Part shown: one piece after another, positions 20,937 to 32,746 of the stretch
Layout: the number at the start of each line of letters is the position of its first letter
How positions within the stretch are numbered: position 1 is the first letter of the stretch
DNA from: Lepiota brunneoincarnata
Lineage: Eukaryota; Basidiomycota; Agaricomycetes; Agaricales; Agaricaceae
Length of the DNA: 64,000 nucleotides
Assembly (NCBI GenBank): GCA_023014365.1
Contig: JAEBUN010000015.1
Coordinates: 1-64,000 of the forward strand
Direction of reading: 5' to 3'
Notes under the pieces: generated by a model
What the model saw: the letters and a program-made list of their open reading frames with translations, nothing else
Told to the model about the DNA's origin: nothing
The model's database searches: none
Position numbers and translations under genes: made by a program

Positions 20937-22991
20937 TCATGCTGCTTGCAGTTTGAGGCTGTCAAGTTTGGCATGTTTCATCCAAACCAGTTCAGTGGTG
21001 TGATCCAGAGACCCACTGAAGATGCTGGTGCCTATCTTGTGCACCTGATCTGTGCCAAGTGGGCTCACAGGTTGAAGACAAGTGTTCTTGCCTTCAACAT
21101 TGCTCAGTTCTTCCCATCCCTTAATCATAGGATGCTTCTCATGGTTCTTGCCAGGCAGGGGTTCTCCCCTTGCATTGGCAGGTTTTTCACTTATCTCATG
21201 GGGAGGTTTACCAGCTATGCCTGGAACTCCTTCCTGTCTGAACTGTTCCAGGTGGAGGTGGGGGTGGGCCAGGGGTCTGCTCTCTCACCCATCCTGTCCA
21301 GCCTCTACCTGGCCCCAGCCATATACATTATTGAGCAGGGGCTCCCTCATCTGGGCCTCTTGCTCCTGTCTTATATCAACAATAGCACCATCATAGCACA
21401 GGCCTGGGACTTGGATGCAAACTGCATCCTCCTCCACAGATCTTACAAGGTGGTTCATGACACCTTTACCCAGTTTACACTTGTAGTGGAGCACAACAAG
21501 TCTGAGCTGTTTCACTTCTCACAGGACCATTCTAGTGAGAACCCCCAGTGGACTTGGGGTTTCCCCCATTCACTGGTGCCACTCCTCTTCAGCCCAAGAC
21601 CTATTGGAGGTACTTGGGTTTCTACTTTGATTGTGCCCTTGTGTTTAAGGAACATGTTCACTTCTACTCTACCAAGGCTATCTCCATGGTCAAGGCCATG
21701 GGGATGCTAGGTAATTCTGTCTGGGGGCTTCTGCCTGATCAGAAGCACCTGCTTTATCAGCTGTGTGTGGTTCCTATAGCCATGTATAGCTGTCATCTGT
21801 AGTACTACCAGGGCGCTAGGTGCAAGGGTGCTCTGGACCACCTCCACTGGATGCAGTGTTAGGCTGCACTCTGGATTACTGGCACCTTTAAGACATCACC
21901 TGATGGGGGGGTCAGGGCTATTGCAGGCCTGATCCCCATTCATCTTCATCTCCAGAAGCTTCGTAATTGTGCTGAGTTGTGGTATGCCACACTTGCTCTG
22001 GGTCACCCTGTTTGTACCCTCCTTGGTTGGGGCTACAGTGGTGATCTCCAGTCTCATGTCTGGTCTATAGCAAGGCTTCCTTGCCAAGAGTTGATCAAGG
22101 TGAAGGGGCCAGTTGTCAATGCTAACCAGCATCTTGCTGCCCTGGCTAGGCCCTTCAACACTGTTGCACTGGAGGCCTGGCCTAGGCACCATCTTTTGGA
22201 TGTGTTTCCAGGGAGGGTCCACTTCCATTCATACAACCAGAGGGCAGATGACACCCTGCCAGCCCATGTTGTGGCTCTCAACCAGGTTCTTGCCTGGTTA
22301 CAGGCTGATCTGGGGGTTCTGGTGGCAGCAAAGGACATGAGTCTGCTGCCCTGCTGGGTCCACCAGGTGGTTTCAGCTGCTCAGGTTTTCTGGGGCTTGG
22401 ACTACATTCATGTGGTCCAGCGTCCCAGGGGGAGGGTCACAGCTCCTGAGGCTGAGCTCTTTGCCATCTGGCTGGTGGTGTCCAGGGCAGTTTCTGTCAA
22501 GGATGCTGCAAGTCTTGTCCTGTTCACTGACTTGATGGCCTTGGCCAGATGAGTGGTGGACCTGTTGGTGCACTCCACCCAGGGCCAGTCCCTAGTGTTG
22601 TGCCACCTTCTTGCCAAGTGGTTTGCTGGGGATCTGGCCCATTCAGCTCACTTCTGGGAGGTCCCTTCATGTGGAAAGTAGCCTTTCCATACCCAGGTAC
22701 ATGGCTTTGTGAGGTCATTGCCTCCCATTGGGGTAAGGGCTTGTCCCCAGGCCCCACTTGACTTCCTCCACAAGGAGGAAGTACAGTCTTGTTAGGATCA
22801 TTGGATTGACCTGTTCCAAGATCCTGACCATTGCAGGCATGGTTTCTCCAGCTTGCCAGGGATGATGATTGTCCCCTGCAGCCCACATATCTCCACGGTG
22901 GGGCCTGGATCCCACATGCTCATTCAGTGTCTGTTATGGCATGGATGTATGTGGCCCACATAATAAATTGGAGATTTTTTTTTAAAAAAAA
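20937..22991 (+). mobile_element. LINE copy 1, 5'-truncated, subfamily A
   Basis: It starts in the RT domain (GCAGTTTGAGGCTGTCAAG) and ends in a poly-A tail near 22981-22995. RT is readable as GVGQGSALSPILSSLYL with the active-site box SYINNSTII, so both Asp positions are Asn. RNase H-like EAELFAIWLVVSRAV and the C-terminal region follow in shifted frames. Several stops. It lies exactly between two truncated copia copies. Confidence 0.88.
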
Positions 22992-25077
22992 AAAGATGTT
23001 GAGAAGAAAGGAGGTGAGACCAAGATCACAGAGCCTGAAGTGTTTTGACAGCTCAGCTACTGTTCTGTCCATAGCTTGATTGCTCTTGGACACAAGTGTG
23101 ATGTTGTCAATGAAGATAGGAATAATGACATGAATGTCACCCTTGCTGTAAACATATGTACACAGAGTTGTCTGACTTGAGCTTGGTGTAGTCCAGAGAG
23201 CTAAAGATGTCATGTAGCTTCTTGTTCCACTGTCTAGCAGCCTGTTTGAGGCCATAGAGCAACTTGGTGAGCTTGCAAACATGGTTAGGACCTCCCTTGT
23301 GGTAGCTTCAGGTTGGCACATATAGATCTCTTCATCCAAGTCCCTATAAGTGCAGGCAGAAGAAATGTCAACAAAGTGGAGTGAATAGCCTTCTTTGGCT
23401 GCCGAAGCCAGAATGAGGTGTAGAGATGTGGGATGGTATGTGGGAGCAAAGACTTCAGTGTAGTCAAATCCAGGGCATTGAGAGTACTCTTTTGCAACCA
23501 ACCTGGCCTTGTAGTGCTCCACAGAGCTATCAGCCTTGAGCTTGACTCAGAACACCCAACCTGAGTTGATAGCCATCTTGCCAGGAGGGAGCTCAACAAT
23601 TTGCCAAGTATTGTTACCCATCAAAGACATCATCTTGTTATTGCAGGCACCTCACCATTGAGTCCCATCAGGTACAGACATTACAGCCTTGAAGGTACAG
23701 AAGCCTGAGTCCTCTGTGTTGCCAGCAAACTCAACATCTTGAAAGCCATCCTTAACAGCAAGATCAGCTTCCTCCTCATTGTCACTGTCAGGGACAGGAG
23801 GTGGAGAATCTCTGACCTTTCACCATTCACCAGGTGACCATCTCACACGTGCAGAGCATTGTGGAGCAGTTGGGGGAGATGGTGGTACAGGAGGTGGTGC
23901 AACATCAAGAGGAGGAGCAGGGACAGGAGGAACAATAAGAGGTGGAGCAGGGAGTGGTATGTCTTGAGGAAAAAGAATAGGAATGGATGGAATAACTGGA
24001 GACACCCCCTCATTGTCAAGTGGTACTCCCTTAGAATGCAGAGAGGAGGGTGGTGATGGAGTTGGTGCAGTGGGAGGAGGAGTAAATCCTGGATTGGAGT
24101 TGGAATGTGAAGGGAAGTCAGATGGAGCAGATGGGACAGCCAGTGGACATGGTGCAGTCATCTGCACACTAGACAGTCCAGGGAAGTGCCATTTGTCAAA
24201 GTCAGCTCTCTCCAAGATCACAACTTGTTTAGTCACAGGATTGTAGAACCTCCATGCCTTGTAGCCAGTGGGATAGCCAATGAATACACACCATTGCATA
24301 TGTAGTCCAAGTGATGTCTGCTTGTCTTTCTGCACATGGACATATGCAGTGCACTCCCAGACTTGTAGGTAAGCAACATCAGGCTTATGTTTGTAAATGA
24401 CCTCATAAGGAGTGGTGTTTGGAAAGGGAGCAGTGGGGAGGCCATTTCAGATATGAATCATTGCAGCAAGGCACTCACCCCAAAATGAAGGAGGGAGGTG
24501 GGCCTCAGCAAGCATAGCAGTGATATGCTCACCCATTGTCCAATTAGCACATTCAGCCAAACCATTCTGTTGGGGTCAGTTGTGTGCAGAGTGTCTCTGC
24601 TCAATCCCACAGTCAGTGGTGAATTTGATGAAGGCATTAGACATGTATTCACCCCCTTTATCATCCTGAAGTGCACAGATCTTGCAGGAGAGCTGGTTCT
24701 CTGCCCAAGACTTGAAAGTGCAAAACACATCAAATGCCTCTAGTTTCTTCTTTAGGAAGTAAGCTGCTCAGAATCACATTGAGTCATCAATGAATGTGAT
24801 CCAGTACTTGTAACCTTGATTGGTAGGTACAGGGAGTGGTCTATGAAGATCTGAGTGCACAAGATCAAGTGGTGCATGCATATGATTGGTTAAGGAAGGA
24901 AATGAGGGAGCATGCATCTTGCTAGCCAAGCAAGGTTCGCAAACAGGATCAGGAGGCATCTGAGAGGTGAGAGTTAGACCAGTCACCAGTTGCTAGGAGA
25001 TCATCTTCTTCACATCAGCATAGTTCTGGTGGATGAGTCTTCTGTGCCAGAGTAACAAGTCAAGAGGGAGAGAGATA
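22992..25077 (-). pseudogene. Ty1/copia copy 2: integrase to RT
   Basis: Minus strand. At 25040: LLWHRRLIHQNYADV, the GAG-pre-integrase motif, then CEPCLASKMH zinc ligands and LDLVHSDLHRPLPVP with the catalytic Asp. TDPNRMVWLNVLIGQ near 24560 is a degraded version of the second Asp region. A proline-rich linker (24300-23830) leads to RT: KARLVAKEYSQCPGFDYTE, VDISSACTYRDLDEEIYM, IPIFIDNITLVSKS (box YVDD replaced by FIDN). It is cut by the LINE at 22992 and by the pogo element at 25077. Confidence 0.83.
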
Positions 25078-27928
25078 CAGTCACTCGCCACTCCTTTATA
25101 CACTGAAACTTATTTTGCACACAGTGGGTACAAAGCTCAATGTATCCACTTCAAATTTTGTACATATGTAGATACACTTTGTCAAAATATAATTACAGAA
25201 TTACAGAATTTTTTGTCAAGTTTTGAATGCATAGTATCACTTTGAAATTTAAGCGCAAAACAAGTCCTTTATACAGTGTGACACCACATGTGACATTCAG
25301 TCACACTGCCATTGAAACCCTGTAAATCCTTCAGAAATATTTCAATCATCATTGTTGTTGCTTCCCTGGTGCTCATCATCCCTGGAAAATGTATGAGTAA
25401 TGTCAGAGTCACTACTTGCAGCCTTTCCCTGGGGCTGGAAGAGGTTTTGAAAGCCACAATGCCTTGCAGATTGTGCAAGAGTAGGTTTTGGGACTGGTTT
25501 TGGGAGTAGGCCCAGTGGACCAGGATGGGGGAGGGGAGCTAAACCATTGTCCTTCCAATCCAAGTTGTCTTCCTTTCATACCACCTCCATATAAAGCTTG
25601 TAGTTCACTCTCTCCCAATTATTCTCCTTGATTCTCTTTGCCTCCTTTTCCTTCCACTCCTTTAACTTCTCTGAGTGATAAGCCCTAACTGTGTACTTAT
25701 TCTGCTTCTCCTCATCTTCCTGCTTTATCTCCTGCTCTCTAGCCACAACTGTCTCAACAAACTCATCTCCAGTCAACAAATGAGGAGTGCTGAATGGAAG
25801 GGGCATGGGTGCATTATGAGAAGTTTCCAAGCTAGGCCAAAAGAGCTTGGAGTGAATAACTTGATGGTCAAGAGGAACAACCCCAGTTTTATGGAATGCA
25901 GTTTGGATATTCTCCCGAGTAAGAGTACAAATATGAGCCTAACCATAGATAGATAGAAAATTTGACTTTGTAATCCTTTGGCCAGTATTTGCTTGGAACT
26001 TGTCACACTCCTGCTGCCAGTAATGTTTGAGGACACCAAAAACAGCAACATCAAGGCCCTGGTAGACATGTGTGGAGTATGATGGATAACAAAGGATGGA
26101 GATGTTGTGTTCCTGAGCATAGTCAGGGAAAGTGAAAGAATAGTGGGAATTGTGACCATCAAGCAGAATAACTTGTTTGCAACCATTAGCCTGGGTTTGA
26201 GTGAATGTATCAAACTGCCTGAGCCACAAAGTACCCAGCTCTGAATCTGTCCACCCTTTCTTTGAGTAGCCAATACTAATGATAATTAAATCTGTAAAAC
26301 TGTAATATTATGCAAATAGAGTTAACTCACAATGCTGCAGCTGGGTCTTGCTGGTTCCAGTTGATATGGTAGCCATGACCCTTGAATATGACAGCAGGTG
26401 TAATGCTGGTACCATTAGCACAAATAGTAATAATGATCATGATATTTTCACAACTACCATCATGTTGCTGATATGGTGCTGGTTCACCCCTTTGTCCATA
26501 AACCTGCTCCCTTCCTCCTTCACCTGTCTATGGTCATATTAGTTAATTAACCAAAACTATTTGTGAGAGATATAATTTGTACCTGAATTCCTGTTTCATC
26601 AACACCCCAAATACAATCAGGGGAAACACCCTCAAGCTCTTTCTCAAGAAGATCAAACCAGAGGTGAGGATTTGTTGGATTAACCACCTTGGCTTGAACA
26701 TTGTCAAGGGTCCTTGAGTATGTTAGCTTAAGTTGATCAGGTTGGCGTTGAGCAAAGCAGCTGATCCAATTGGTACTGACATCATCCTCTGGAAAATCAT
26801 CTTGCCATGCACAGGCAATTGAATTAACATGGTCCTCCAACCAGCCAGCTGTCAGTAGAAATCCTTGGTCAGTAGAATGGAGTTCAAACATAACCACTGC
26901 TATTTCTTCCTCATCAGTAAGCCACCGTTTTGTAGTGTTAAACTCCCAGATGCTCTGAATGCCTTTAGTATATTTCAGTATAATAATAACTGAATATACA
27001 AGCAAGCAATAATTACCCTTTGCACAGTTTGCAACTGTGGCATGGTTAATCTTCACTTCCCTCCCTGTTACAACTAGATGGGCAGCTGTAATCTCTTCTG
27101 CAATAACTTGATACCCCTTCCTGCACTCTCCTGGCCCTAGATCTCTATCTTGCTCCATCAGATACATCTCAGCAGCTTTCTTCACCAGCATTTCCTTCTC
27201 CTCATTGAAAAGTCTCATTTTCTCCTCTGAAATCCTGGATTTTGTGGCTTTGGAGGGCATTTTGAGTATGAGAGGCTTGTTTGACACTAGAGACAGTGTT
27301 GGGATGCTTGGGGGGGTTGATCTCGACAATGAGAGATGCCAGGGTATCCTATACAATATAAAATTAGATGACAGATTTGACTTATGTATTAATAGATAAA
27401 ATTAGTTTATATCACTATTCTATCTTGATACATTAGTTCTGCATCCTCCAGTAATACATATATACAGTCAGGCATTTTAGAGAGCAAAGGCAGGCTGGGA
27501 GCACTACAAAAGACCCTGCAGGACAGGGATGTCATGCTTTGTGACAGTGATTGCTATCATCTTCCTCCTTGTTTCTAATTTTAGCAGTTTTTCAGAGCCT
27601 CATGCTCTTCCCCTCACACAGACATAATATAACTGATATCACCAGATAGCCCTCATTCAGGGTGACACAATGATGCCAAAATCATGTTGTAGAGTGGAGG
27701 ATAGAATAAGTAATGAGCAGATTATATATTTGTCATACTTTTCAATTTTGGAAATATGGTGATCTTAGATCGCTCCAACATATCAGCAGCAATTTTACAT
27801 GTCAGACCTGGGCAGAACATTCCCAGGTGTGTTCTAGAATTTTTTGAAGATTACTTGAAGCATATTTTAATAAGACAAAAGCCAGTGTATAAAGGAACAG
27901 TGGTGTATAAAGGAGTGGTGAGTGACTG
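25078..27928 (-). mobile_element. Pogo/Fot-like DNA transposon with both ends
   Basis: 26-bp terminal inverted repeats with one mismatch: CAGTCACTCGCCACTCCTTT at 25078 and its inverse ending ACTG at 27928, each abutting TA (25076-25077 and 27929-27930). A second copy of the inner motif TCCTTTATACA lies near each end (25267 and 27884-27895). The element encodes one transposase on the minus strand and is inserted in copia copy 2. Confidence 0.82.
25342..27260 (-). pseudogene. Pogo-family DDE transposase
   Basis: ATG at 27260 starts MPSKATKSRISEEKMRLF, followed by a CENP-B/Psq-like DNA-binding region. Catalytic DDE_1 motifs: IWGVDETGIQ (26600), CKQVILLDGHNSHYSF (26150), and HVYQGLDVAVFGVLK (26050), so the third acidic residue is Asp as in pogo elements. 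Two introns are likely, near 26579-26520 and 26337-26278. Downstream is a lysine/glutamate-rich coiled region and an acidic tail. Premature stops after SIYG (about 25938) and after MEVV (about 25577) inactivate it; the second is a plausible CGA to TGA change. Confidence 0.82.
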
Positions 27929-28068
27929 TAGAGGCTGCAGAAGTGAGCTGGGTGTTAGAGCCGGTGCAGGTCAGGACTGAGGCGGAGGGTCGGGGTGGTA
28001 ACCTTGATATAAGGTGACCGGGGGACAGGGCGAAGTCAGTACATAGACTTCAGGACCGAGGCAGAGTA

Positions 28069-28278
28069 CAGTGACCCACAAAACCGTTCCAATGTTTTGT
28101 ACTTTTGACTTAAAGTAGTAATAGCTCAGTAAATAAAATAGCTAAATTTGTGAATATATTTATAAACATAGCCAAATATGTCATATCTGACCCTGCAAAG
28201 TCGCGTTATGTAATACTTCTAAATGAGGCAATTATGAATTTTGTAATCATTTTAAGTCATTGGAACGGTTTTGTCAAT
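28069..28278. repeat. Left TIR of intact Tc1
   Basis: 210 bp. The outer end has ACAAAACCGTTCCAATG (from 28078); the inner end has the inverse, CATTGGAACGGTTTTGT. The repeat is therefore itself bounded by two inverted copies of one 17-bp motif, the likely transposase binding site. Confidence 0.9.
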
Positions 28279-28308
28279 GACATATTATACTAGGCTATCC
28301 TATTATTT

Positions 28309-29325
28309 CTAGTACTTAGAGTAGCCCCCCCTGGCTTTGAGTACAGCTGCTACTCTTCTAGGCATACTTTCAATTAACTTCTGACACTCAGAAGCTGGAA
28401 TAGCATCCCACTCCTTTTCTACCCTCTGCCACAACTCCTCCATACCCTTGGGAGGAGATTCATACTCTCCCAACTTTCTCTTCACATATTCCCATAAGTG
28501 TTCAATGGGATTGAGGTCAGGTGACTGTGCTGGCCAGGTTAGGAGCCTAAAATGATTTTTTTGAAACCATTCTTTGGCCAGTGTACTCTTGTGTTTGGGG
28601 TCATTATCTTGCTGAAAGATAATATCTTGGGGTTTAAGCTTGTACCACCGGAGACTCTTCTTCAAATCTTCCTCCAAAATTTGCACAAACAACTCTGCAT
28701 CCATCCTTCCATCAATCCTCACTGCATAGCCTAGGCCATCCCACAGCATACAGCCCCAAACTATCACTGATCCTCCTCCATACTTCAGAGTTCCCTTGAC
28801 CAATCTTTCACTAAGCCCCTCTCCCTTCTTTTTCCATCCCCACTTCCTCCCATCTGACCCCAAACGATTAATTTTGGTCTCATCAGACCATACAACCAGC
28901 TTCCAGTCCTCCATAGTCCAATGCTGGTGTGTCAGAGCAAAATCCAGCCTAGCCCTCCTATGCTTGTCAGAGAGTAAAGGCTTTTTTTGCTTGACTACAG
29001 CCTTCATTCCTGCCTGTTTGAGATGCCTTGCTACAGTCTGTGAAGAGACTGATGTCCCAATGATGGGAGCAAGAGATTTGGCTATATCTACAGCAGTTTC
29101 AGCCTTGCCAGCAGAGATAAGATGGATAGCATGCCGAATATTAGTGGTAGAGAGTTTTGAAGGACGTCCTCCAAGTGATTTAGTAAGGCTGGAACAATTT
29201 TTAGAGGCTAGCCTGGATATGGTACTGTGCCCAACACCAGTAATTGCCTCAATTTTAGTATAGGAATGATGAGAATTTAGCAAAGAGAGGATGGTTTGCT
29301 TTAGAGTAGAAGATAATGGCTTCAT
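28309..29325 (-). CDS. Tc1-family DD34E transposase
   Basis: 338 codons, open throughout. It catalyses cut-and-paste transposition into TA. N-terminal helix-turn-helix pair (LLNSHHSYTKIEAITGVGHS and a second around TSVSSQTVARHLKQAG) with a GGRPSKLS linker. The catalytic triad is Asp in VVWSDETKINRLGS, Asp in IIFQQDNDPKHKS, and Glu in SPDLNPIEHLWEYVKRKL, with 34 residues between the last two. It ends about 30 bp from the left TIR. The most complete of three related transposases in the window (others at 7.1-8.1 kb and 17.6-18.6 kb). Confidence 0.95.
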   Translation of the reverse strand: MKPLSSTLKQTILSLLNSHHSYTKIEAITGVGHSTISRLASKNCSSLTKSLGGRPSKLSTTNIRHAIHLISAGKAETAVDIAKSLAPIIGTSVSSQTVARHLKQAGMKAVVKQKKPLLSDKHRRARLDFALTHQHWTMEDWKLVVWSDETKINRLGSDGRKWGWKKKGEGLSERLVKGTLKYGGGSVIVWGCMLWDGLGYAVRIDGRMDAELFVQILEEDLKKSLRWYKLKPQDIIFQQDNDPKHKSTLAKEWFQKNHFRLLTWPAQSPDLNPIEHLWEYVKRKLGEYESPPKGMEELWQRVEKEWDAIPASECQKLIESMPRRVAAVLKARGGYSKY

Positions 29326-29464
29326 GGTAGGTAGGGGGGTTGAGAATGATGGGACATGGCTGTCAGCACATCTATTTATATGTCAAAGACACGTGGTCAC
29401 ATGATCTTGTTGATTCACAATCAACAGAGTCATGTGATTGCTTGGATTAGTATTAAAAATTACT

Positions 29465-29674
29465 ATTGACAAAACCGTTCCAATGACTTAAAATGATTAC
29501 AAAATTCATAATTGCCTCATTTAGAAGTATTACATAACGCGACTTTGCAGGGTCAGATATGACATATTTGGCTATGTTTATAAATATATTCACAAATTTA
29601 GCTATTTTATTTACTGAGCTATTACTACTTTAAGTCAAAAGTACAAAACATTGGAACGGTTTTGTGGGTCACTG
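29465..29674. repeat. Right TIR of intact Tc1
   Basis: Reverse complement of 28069-28278, with the same paired 17-bp motifs at each end. Confidence 0.92.
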
Positions 29675-31008
29675 TACGTCGGGCGGGGGGTTGGACTTGT
29701 GGCCTCAGCGTATGTGCTGTGCCCTCCTACCGTCCTAGTCCGTATTTCAGGAAGTTGGGGCCGAGACGGAGCGAGGCAAAAGAGAGGAGAGGATAGAGAA
29801 CAGGGAGCTGGTCCGCTGCTCGATTCGATTATCAGACTGAGGAGTACAAGCCAAGTACCTACAGTATATATACTACTGGCCTTACGAACTATGACTTGTA
29901 CTGATTACGTGCGGAGCGAAGCGGAGGCCGATATAGTGTCATATCCATGCCAACTCAAAGTCTAATCATTTAAACTGCGGCTTCTCGACTCCACGTGTGT
30001 TCCACACAACAACCCTTTGCCCTCTGACTTGGCCCCGACCTGCTCCGACCGCAACCCACTGCCCCGATCACACGGCCACCTCCACACATGCCGTGGTCAC
30101 CTGACCCTCGGTGTCTCATACCCCCGTCTCCATTTCCCATCCGTAGTCAAGATACATTATTAGTCTCCATACCTGTACCCGTTTCCATTCCATTTGTAAT
30201 CCATTTGTAATCCATTTGTAACTAGATCGGTCTCCGCTTCGCTCCACATGTAGTCAGTACGAGTCATAGTTTGTAAGGCCAGTAGTATATATACCGTAGG
30301 TACTTGGCTTGTACTCCTCAGTCTGATAATCGAATCGAGCAGCGGACCAGCTCCCTGTTCCCTATCCTCTCCTCTCTTCTGCCTCGCTCCGCTTCGGCTC
30401 CGACTTCCTGAAATACGGACTAGGACAGTAGGAGGGCACAGCACATAAGCTGAGGCCGCAAGTCCAACCCCCCGCCTGACGTACTCCACCTCGGTCCCGA
30501 AGTCTACATACTGACTTCGCCCCGTCCCCTGGTTCCCTTATATCAAGGATACCACCCCAACCCTCCGCTTCAGTCCTGACCCGCACCGGCTCTAACATAT
30601 AGTTACAAACGGATTACGAACAGATTACGAATGGAATGGAAACCGGTACAGGTATGGAGACCGATAATGTATCTTGACTATGGACGGGAAATGGAGACTG
30701 GAACTAGAGACACCAAGGGTCAGGTGACCATGGCATGTGTGGAGGTGGTCACGTGATCAGGGCAGTGGGTTGCGGTTGGAGCAAGTTGGGGCCGAGTCGG
30801 AGGGCAGAGGGTTGTTGTGTGGAGCGCACGTGGAATCGAGAAGCCGAAGTTAAAGTGATTAGACTCTGAGTTGGCATGGATATGACACTGGGAAGCAATG
30901 GTGACTCCCTCAAGCACAGTAGTGTTGTTAGAATGGATCCTAGCACAGAACAGAGTCTTCCTATCCCTCTGGAAGTTCATAGACAAAGCAGAAATGTGTA
31001 TATTAATC

Positions 31009-31835
31009 TGAGCTGTTTCACTTCTCATGGGACCACTCCAGTGAGAACCCCCTGGTGGACTTGGGGTTTCCCCTGTTCACTGGCACTACACCTCTCTGAC
31101 CCAAGCCCTATTGGAGGTACTTGGGCTTCTACTTTGATTGTGCCCTTATGTTTAAGGAGCATGTTCATTTCTACTCTACCAAGGCTATCTCCACAGTCAA
31201 GGCCATAGGGATGCTGGGTAATTCCATTTAGGAGCTTCTGCCTGATCAGAAGTACCTGCTTTATCAGTCATGTGTGGTTCCTATAGCCATGTATGGCTTT
31301 CATCTGTGGTATTACCAGGGTACTAGGTGTAAGGGCACTTTGGACCACCTTTGCTGGATGCAGTGGTGGGCTGTACTCTGGATTACCAGTCCCTTTTGGA
31401 TGTCCCCCAATGGGGGGGTTGGGGCCATTGCAGGCCTGATCCCCATTCACCTTCATCTCTGGAAGCTTCATGACCATGCTGAGTTGCAGTATGCCATGCT
31501 GGCTCCAGGTCATCCTATTTGCACCCTCCTTGGTTGGGGGTACAGTAGAGATCTCCAGTCTCATGCCTGGTCCATTGCAAGGCTCCCTCACTGAGAGTTG
31601 ATCAAGGTGAAGGAGCCTGTTGTTGACACTGACCAGCATCTCACTGCCCTGGCTGGGCCTTTTGATGCTGTTGTGCTGGAAGCCTGGCCTGGGTGCCATC
31701 TTCTGGATGTGTACCCAGGGAGGGTCCACTTCCACTTGTATGACTGGGGGGCTGATGATGTTCTGCTAGCCCATATTGCAGCTCTCGACCAGGTTCTCAC
31801 CCAGTCACAGGCTGATCCAGGGGCTCTGGTGGCAG
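31009..31835 (+). mobile_element. LINE copy 2, internal fragment, subfamily A
   Basis: Starts at the RT thumb region (ELFHFS equivalent; CTGAGCTGTTTCACTTCTC) and stops before RNase H at GGGGCTCTGGTGGCAG, where the 1.3-kb LTR family begins. No tail. Frameshifts and stops present. Confidence 0.85.
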
Positions 31836-32435
31836 TGAAAAGGTAGAAATGTTCATGGGTTTTAATATAGATAGAGGGCTTGTTTTCACTAAGCTTAGCC
31901 AAAATTCAATAAGCTTAAGCTAATACAAGTGGTATGAGATAGATAATGAACAGTTTCCTCTTTTGGGGTATTCTGGGGGTGCATTCTGACAGTGAAATTC
32001 AAGAGAGTAGTGTTTTAGAGGTTAACAAACAGCCATTGAAGTTATCTTAACCATACAGTGCAACAATGAAAGAACAATCCCTGTCAATCCAAAGGGTGGG
32101 ATCTCTGGTCTCTGGTCTCTAAACTCTGTTCTCTGTCTCTGTCTCTGGGTTGGTTGACGACTAAAGAAATCACACTTAACAATGCACACTAAGTAGTCCT
32201 CTGAAACCATTCTTAATTATAGCTCACAGACTTGCATGTGGAAGCAGGGGTGAGACCTCTCCCCCTAACCAATTGCTGACTGTCCTCAGTCATTATCTCC
32301 TTCAAATTTGCAGTATCTGAGTTTCTCTGATGCATTCTATGTTCTAGAATGTTCACTAGCTTCAAGGGTAGTGTACTTTTGCTAAGCTTATTCCAAAATG
32401 ATATCATGTCACCAAGTTTAAATGTATAGATCAAC
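31836..32435 (-). repeat. Left LTR of the large element (short or diverged)
   Basis: The first 425 bp match the start of 43528-44829 and 58793-60095, including TGAAAAGG at the end, the TAAGCTTA pair and the CTCTGTCTCTG tract. From about 32262 it diverges; a possible end is GATCAAC at 32435. Confidence 0.6.
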
Positions 32436-32746
32436 TTCTTGTTGCTATAGTTTAAATTTTTATCTCATTATTGGGTCTTTTAAAAGTCCCAAGGTCTTGT
32501 TTTTGCTTTTTCACTTGCTCTCTCCCTGTCTACTTTGCCTATCCTGCTTGCATATCACTCTCCATCACCCTCTTTTGTCTGCAATGGACAGAAACATGTG
32601 CAGCAGCAAATGTGCCTGATACAAAGCAGATATGGACTCCTCCTCTGGTGAGTAGAGCTTGCATTACAGTTATCTTTGTTTTTCTAACACTGTTTTCAGA
32701 CTATGCTGGGCCAACCAATGCCTCACAGGTCCTTCAAAATGCATCA

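Larger units (their letters stand above)
28069..29674 (-). mobile_element. Intact Tc1/mariner transposon
   Basis: 1606-bp element with 210-bp terminal inverted repeats that I read as identical, starting CAGTGACCCACAAAACCG, and flanked by TA on both sides (28067-28068 and 29675-29676). It carries a single uninterrupted transposase ORF. It is inserted in segment X of the surrounding repeat complex. It looks autonomous and recently moved. Confidence 0.95.
27953..30888. repeat. Interlocked inverted-repeat complex X-Y-X'-Y'
   Basis: Segment X (27953-28068 plus 29677-29936, 376 bp once the Tc1 insert is removed) starts TGTTAGAGCC and ends CCGATATAG. Its inverted copy X' is 30222-30597, also 376 bp. 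Segment Y (29937-30221) has an inverted copy Y' at 30598-30888. So X and X' flank Y, while Y and Y' flank X'. No ORF of substance. Y contains short tandem ATCCATTTGTA units. Confidence 0.85.

Noticed and set aside
22920..23522. LINE-copia fusion ORF on the minus strand
   Set aside because: The ORF runs from copia RT into the inverse of a LINE tail by chance.
27953..30597. X and X' as LTRs of one retrotransposon
   Set aside because: They are inverted, not direct, and the segment between them is under 300 bp with no coding sequence.
32100..32155. CTCTGTCTCTG tract as a telomere or CRISPR-like array
   Set aside because: It is an irregular microsatellite inside an LTR, repeated with the LTR at 43.8 and 59.1 kb, without spacers.
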